This document shows positions 61,815-64,000 of a stretch of 64,000 nt of DNA, piece after piece. Numbering within the stretch: position 1 is the stretch's first letter; every line of letters begins with the position of its first letter. The stretch lies in NCBI RefSeq assembly GCF_026626665.1, contig NZ_JAPNKE010000002.1:1675204-1739203 (forward strand), given 5' to 3'. Position numbers and translations under genes: made by a program. This stretch comes from Nannocystis pusilla (GTDB taxonomy: Bacteria; Myxococcota_A; Polyangia; Nannocystales; Nannocystaceae). The notes under the pieces were generated by a model that ran no database searches, was not told the DNA's origin, and saw only the letters and a list, made by a program, of their open reading frames with translations.

Positions 61815-63698
61815 ATGTCATTGAAGATCGTCCCTCCTCCTCTCACCATTTCCTCGCTCGCGCTGGCCACGCTGCTGCTGGGCCCGGCCTGCGACTCCGC
61901 CGTCGAGATCACGGTCCACGTCGAGGTGCCGGCGGCCCCGGGCGTGTGCGGCGACGGGGCGCTGCAGCCCGGCGAGCAATGCGATGACGACATCGACAAC
62001 GGGCCGGGGGCGCGCTGCCTGGCGAGCTGTATGCTCAATGTCTGCGGCGACGGCGACGTCGGGCCGGAGGAGGCGTGCGACGACGGGGCGGGCAACGGCG
62101 ACGAGGCCGCGTGCAAGCTCGATTGCACGTTCAACGTGTGCGGCGACGGCATGGTCGGGCCGATGGAGGGCTGCGACGACGCCAACGAGGTCGACGACGA
62201 CGCCTGCAGCAACGAGTGCGTGGCGGCGTCCTGCGGCGACGGGGTGGTGCAGGCCCCGGAGGTCTGCGACGACGGCGACGACGACGACACCGACGCGTGT
62301 ACGTCGGCGTGTGTGGCGGCGGCGTGCGGCGACGGGGTCGTCCAGCCCGACAACGGCGAGGGCTGCGACGACGGCGAGGACAACGCCGAGAACGGCGACT
62401 GCACGCTGAGCTGCGAGCCGGCGGCGTGCGGCGACGGACGGCTGCACGACGCGGGCAGCGGCGCGGAGGCGTGCGACTACGGGCCGGAGAACGGGACGGG
62501 CTCGGCCTGCAGCGGGGAGTGCAAGTTCAACGTGTGCGGCGACGGGTACGTCGGCGAGGGCGAGGCGTGCGACGACGGCAACACCCTCGACGGCGACGGC
62601 TGCGTCGCCGACTGTACGCTGGAGACCTGCGGCAACGGGGAGGTCGACGCGGGCGAGCAGTGCGACGACGGCAAGGACGGCGACTGGTTAGACGAGTGTA
62701 CCGAATGGTGTACGAGCCCGAGCTGCGGCGACGGGCTGGCGAGCTGGGGGGTCGGCGAGGCTTGCGACGTCGGCCCGAACAACGAGGAACTGGGCGCCTG
62801 CACCCCGGCGTGCCAGATGGCTTATTGCGGCGACGGTTACTTGTGGATCGGGGCCGAGGCGTGCGACGAGGGCGAGAACAACGGACCGGAGGGCGCGTGC
62901 GCCAGCGACTGCACGCTGCCGGATTGCGGCGACGGGGTGCTCGATCCGCTCGAGGAGTGCGACGACGCCGACGACGACGACTTCGACGGGTGTACCGCTC
63001 GCTGCCGTCTGCCCGTGTGCGGCGACGGGATCGCGCAGGCCGGCGAAGAGTGCGACTGGGGCCCCTACGGCGGCAACTGGCTCGAATGCACCCAGTCGTG
63101 CCAATTCGCCGCGTGCGGCGACGGGGTGCTGTGGCTCGACGAGGAGGCGTGTGACGATGGGAATACCCTCGACGGCGATCTGTGCAACGCCGACTGCACG
63201 GTGCCGCGGCGGGTGTTCGTGACCAGCGCGACGTACACCGGCGACCTCGGCGGGATCGAGGGCGCGGCGGCGAAATGCCAGGAGCGCGCCGACGCGGCCG
63301 GCCTCGGCGGGGTGTGGCGCGCGTGGCTAGCGACGCCGACGACGGCGGTGTGGCAACACATCGACGATTCGCAGGCCGGGTATGCGCGCGTCGACGGGGC
63401 GGATGTCGCGGGGTCGATGTACGAGCTGTTCCAGGGCACGCTGGCGGCGCCGATCGCCGTCGACGAATGGGGGACGCCGCTCGGCCAGTTCGCGGTGTGG
63501 ACGGGCATGAACGCGAACCTGACCGCGGCGACCGAGCACTGCGCGAGCTGGACGGACGCCGGGTCGACGCCGACGGCGAAGGGGCGCGTCGGCAGGACGA
63601 CCGCGACCGACTCGCGCTGGGTCGACGAGGGCGCGGCAAAGGCGGCGAGCTGCGCGAGCAAGCGGCGGCTGTATTGCTTCGAGCAGCTGGAAGAGTGA
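61815..63698 (+). CDS. Large disulphide-repeat lipoprotein with lectin-like C-terminus
   Basis: 627 residues. The signal sequence ends in LLLGPAC (probable lipobox). Thirteen Myxococcus-type Cys repeats (CGDGxxxxxExCDDG...) occupy about residues 38-490, with variants such as CGNGEVDAGEQCDD and CGDGLASWGVGEACDV. The last 135 residues (RRVFVTSATYTGDLGG to KRRLYCFEQ) resemble the DUF1554/C-type-lectin-like domain of secreted myxobacterial and leptospiral proteins. It is presumably an adhesive or binding surface protein. The related gene at 8400-9827 has seven repeats but a different C-terminal module. The start ATG lies in CATGTC, a chance or relic 14-bp-type unit. Confidence 0.92.
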   Translation: MSLKIVPPPLTISSLALATLLLGPACDSAVEITVHVEVPAAPGVCGDGALQPGEQCDDDIDNGPGARCLASCMLNVCGDGDVGPEEACDDGAGNGDEAACKLDCTFNVCGDGMVGPMEGCDDANEVDDDACSNECVAASCGDGVVQAPEVCDDGDDDDTDACTSACVAAACGDGVVQPDNGEGCDDGEDNAENGDCTLSCEPAACGDGRLHDAGSGAEACDYGPENGTGSACSGECKFNVCGDGYVGEGEACDDGNTLDGDGCVADCTLETCGNGEVDAGEQCDDGKDGDWLDECTEWCTSPSCGDGLASWGVGEACDVGPNNEELGACTPACQMAYCGDGYLWIGAEACDEGENNGPEGACASDCTLPDCGDGVLDPLEECDDADDDDFDGCTARCRLPVCGDGIAQAGEECDWGPYGGNWLECTQSCQFAACGDGVLWLDEEACDDGNTLDGDLCNADCTVPRRVFVTSATYTGDLGGIEGAAAKCQERADAAGLGGVWRAWLATPTTAVWQHIDDSQAGYARVDGADVAGSMYELFQGTLAAPIAVDEWGTPLGQFAVWTGMNANLTAATEHCASWTDAGSTPTAKGRVGRTTATDSRWVDEGAAKAASCASKRRLYCFEQLEE

Positions 63699-64000
63699 GT
63701 CGCCCCCTGGATCGAGAGCGCCGCGATTGCGTGGCAATTGTACTGCTGCGATTCTCTGAGCATGGAGTTGCTCGCAAGATGGCTGGTATCGCTCTACTCG
63801 TAGTAGCGGCGGCGGGCTCGTGCGTGTGGCGAGCCTGCCGCGCATCTGGCTGTTCGGACAGGCGAGCAGGCGCCGGCGCCGGCCGCGGCGGCGCATCGGC
63901 GAGTGGCGGCAGAGCGGCGCGCGGAACCGACGGTGGCGAACGAGGCGCGACTGCAGCGACTACGGCACGCGGTGGCGGTATCCCTGGAGCATGACGGAGG
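63699..64000 (+). other. Window end; possible start of another secreted protein
   Basis: An ATG near 63780 opens MAGIALLVVAAAG, a signal-like start. Further on, a different frame encodes ACGEPAAHLAVRTGEQ and EARLQRLRHAVAVSLEHDG, which reads as coding up to the window end. Removing one base from the GGG near 63813-63815 would join them into a lipoprotein. The evidence is too thin for a firm gene call. Confidence 0.3.

Noticed and set aside
61814..61830. A start codon created by a 14-bp repeat unit (CATGTCATTGAAGA)
   Set aside because: Only one weak unit with no phased neighbour; a chance match is as likely.
63780..63994. 72-residue protein at the window end
   Set aside because: Only the first 13 residues look like a signal sequence; the remainder is Gly/Arg/Ala random frame, while another frame reads better. 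Listed only as an unresolved region.

Overview
The window is about 70% G+C. Nearly every gene is flanked or overlapped by long antisense shadow frames. The gene content points to a myxobacterium of the Nannocystis/Plesiocystis type: many lipoproteins with Thr/Ser/Asp-rich linkers, Myxococcus-type CGDG...CDDGN disulphide repeats, very large Ser/Thr kinases fused to AAA ATPase and TPR modules, giant TPR proteins and a bacterial serpin. This assignment is inferred from gene families only.

Layout. 1-6041 (minus): an amidohydrolase lipoprotein, cut by the window edge, behind a kinase/ATPase/GAF/histidine-kinase protein. 6.4-14.1 kb: secreted or surface lipoproteins (beta-propeller, Cys-repeat, vWA and polysaccharide-deacetylase proteins). 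14.28-14.58 kb: three tRNA-Ser genes (GCT, GGA, CGA). 15.2-24.3 kb (plus): a kinase/ATPase regulator followed by an acetoacetate-decarboxylase-like/FAD oxidoreductase fusion and a VAO-type FAD oxidase. 25.0-27.0 kb: a PAAR-like (DUF4150) polymorphic-toxin effector with a SUKH-type immunity gene, lower in G+C than its surroundings. 27.2-33.8 kb: a phosphoesterase, a serpin and more lipoproteins. 34.4-39.1 kb: an FtsW/RodA protein, a TPR-like membrane protein and S-formylglutathione hydrolase. 39.3-49.8 kb (minus): a three-gene operon with two adjacent giant TPR paralogs. 49.8-54.4 kb (plus): an operon of a zinc-ribbon/low-complexity protein, a HEAT-like protein and a metallophosphoesterase, closed by a clear intrinsic terminator. 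54.4-64 kb: an S41-type protease lipoprotein, a tyrosine phosphatase, an MBL-fold enzyme, an SMP-30-like protein, a probable outer-membrane protein and a large Cys-repeat lectin-like lipoprotein.

The most striking feature is a dispersed family of short arrays in which CATG (or CAGG, TATG, GATG) recurs every 14 bp, with unit CATGTCCNNNNGGA. Each unit plus the next CATG is a dyad, and the arms co-vary between units (TCC/GGA, CCC/GGG, TCT/AGA, TTC/GAA). Arrays lie at the 3' ends of genes, usually touching a stop codon, and also overlay coding sequence in several genes. A 60-bp tandem repeat carries a related hairpin.

Two other window-wide patterns stand out. Many start codons have a TANNNT box 6-10 bp upstream and no Shine-Dalgarno, which suggests leaderless mRNAs. 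About twelve genes carry a single reading-frame break, nearly always repaired by adding one base to a homopolymer, which points to sequencing or assembly indels rather than real pseudogenes.
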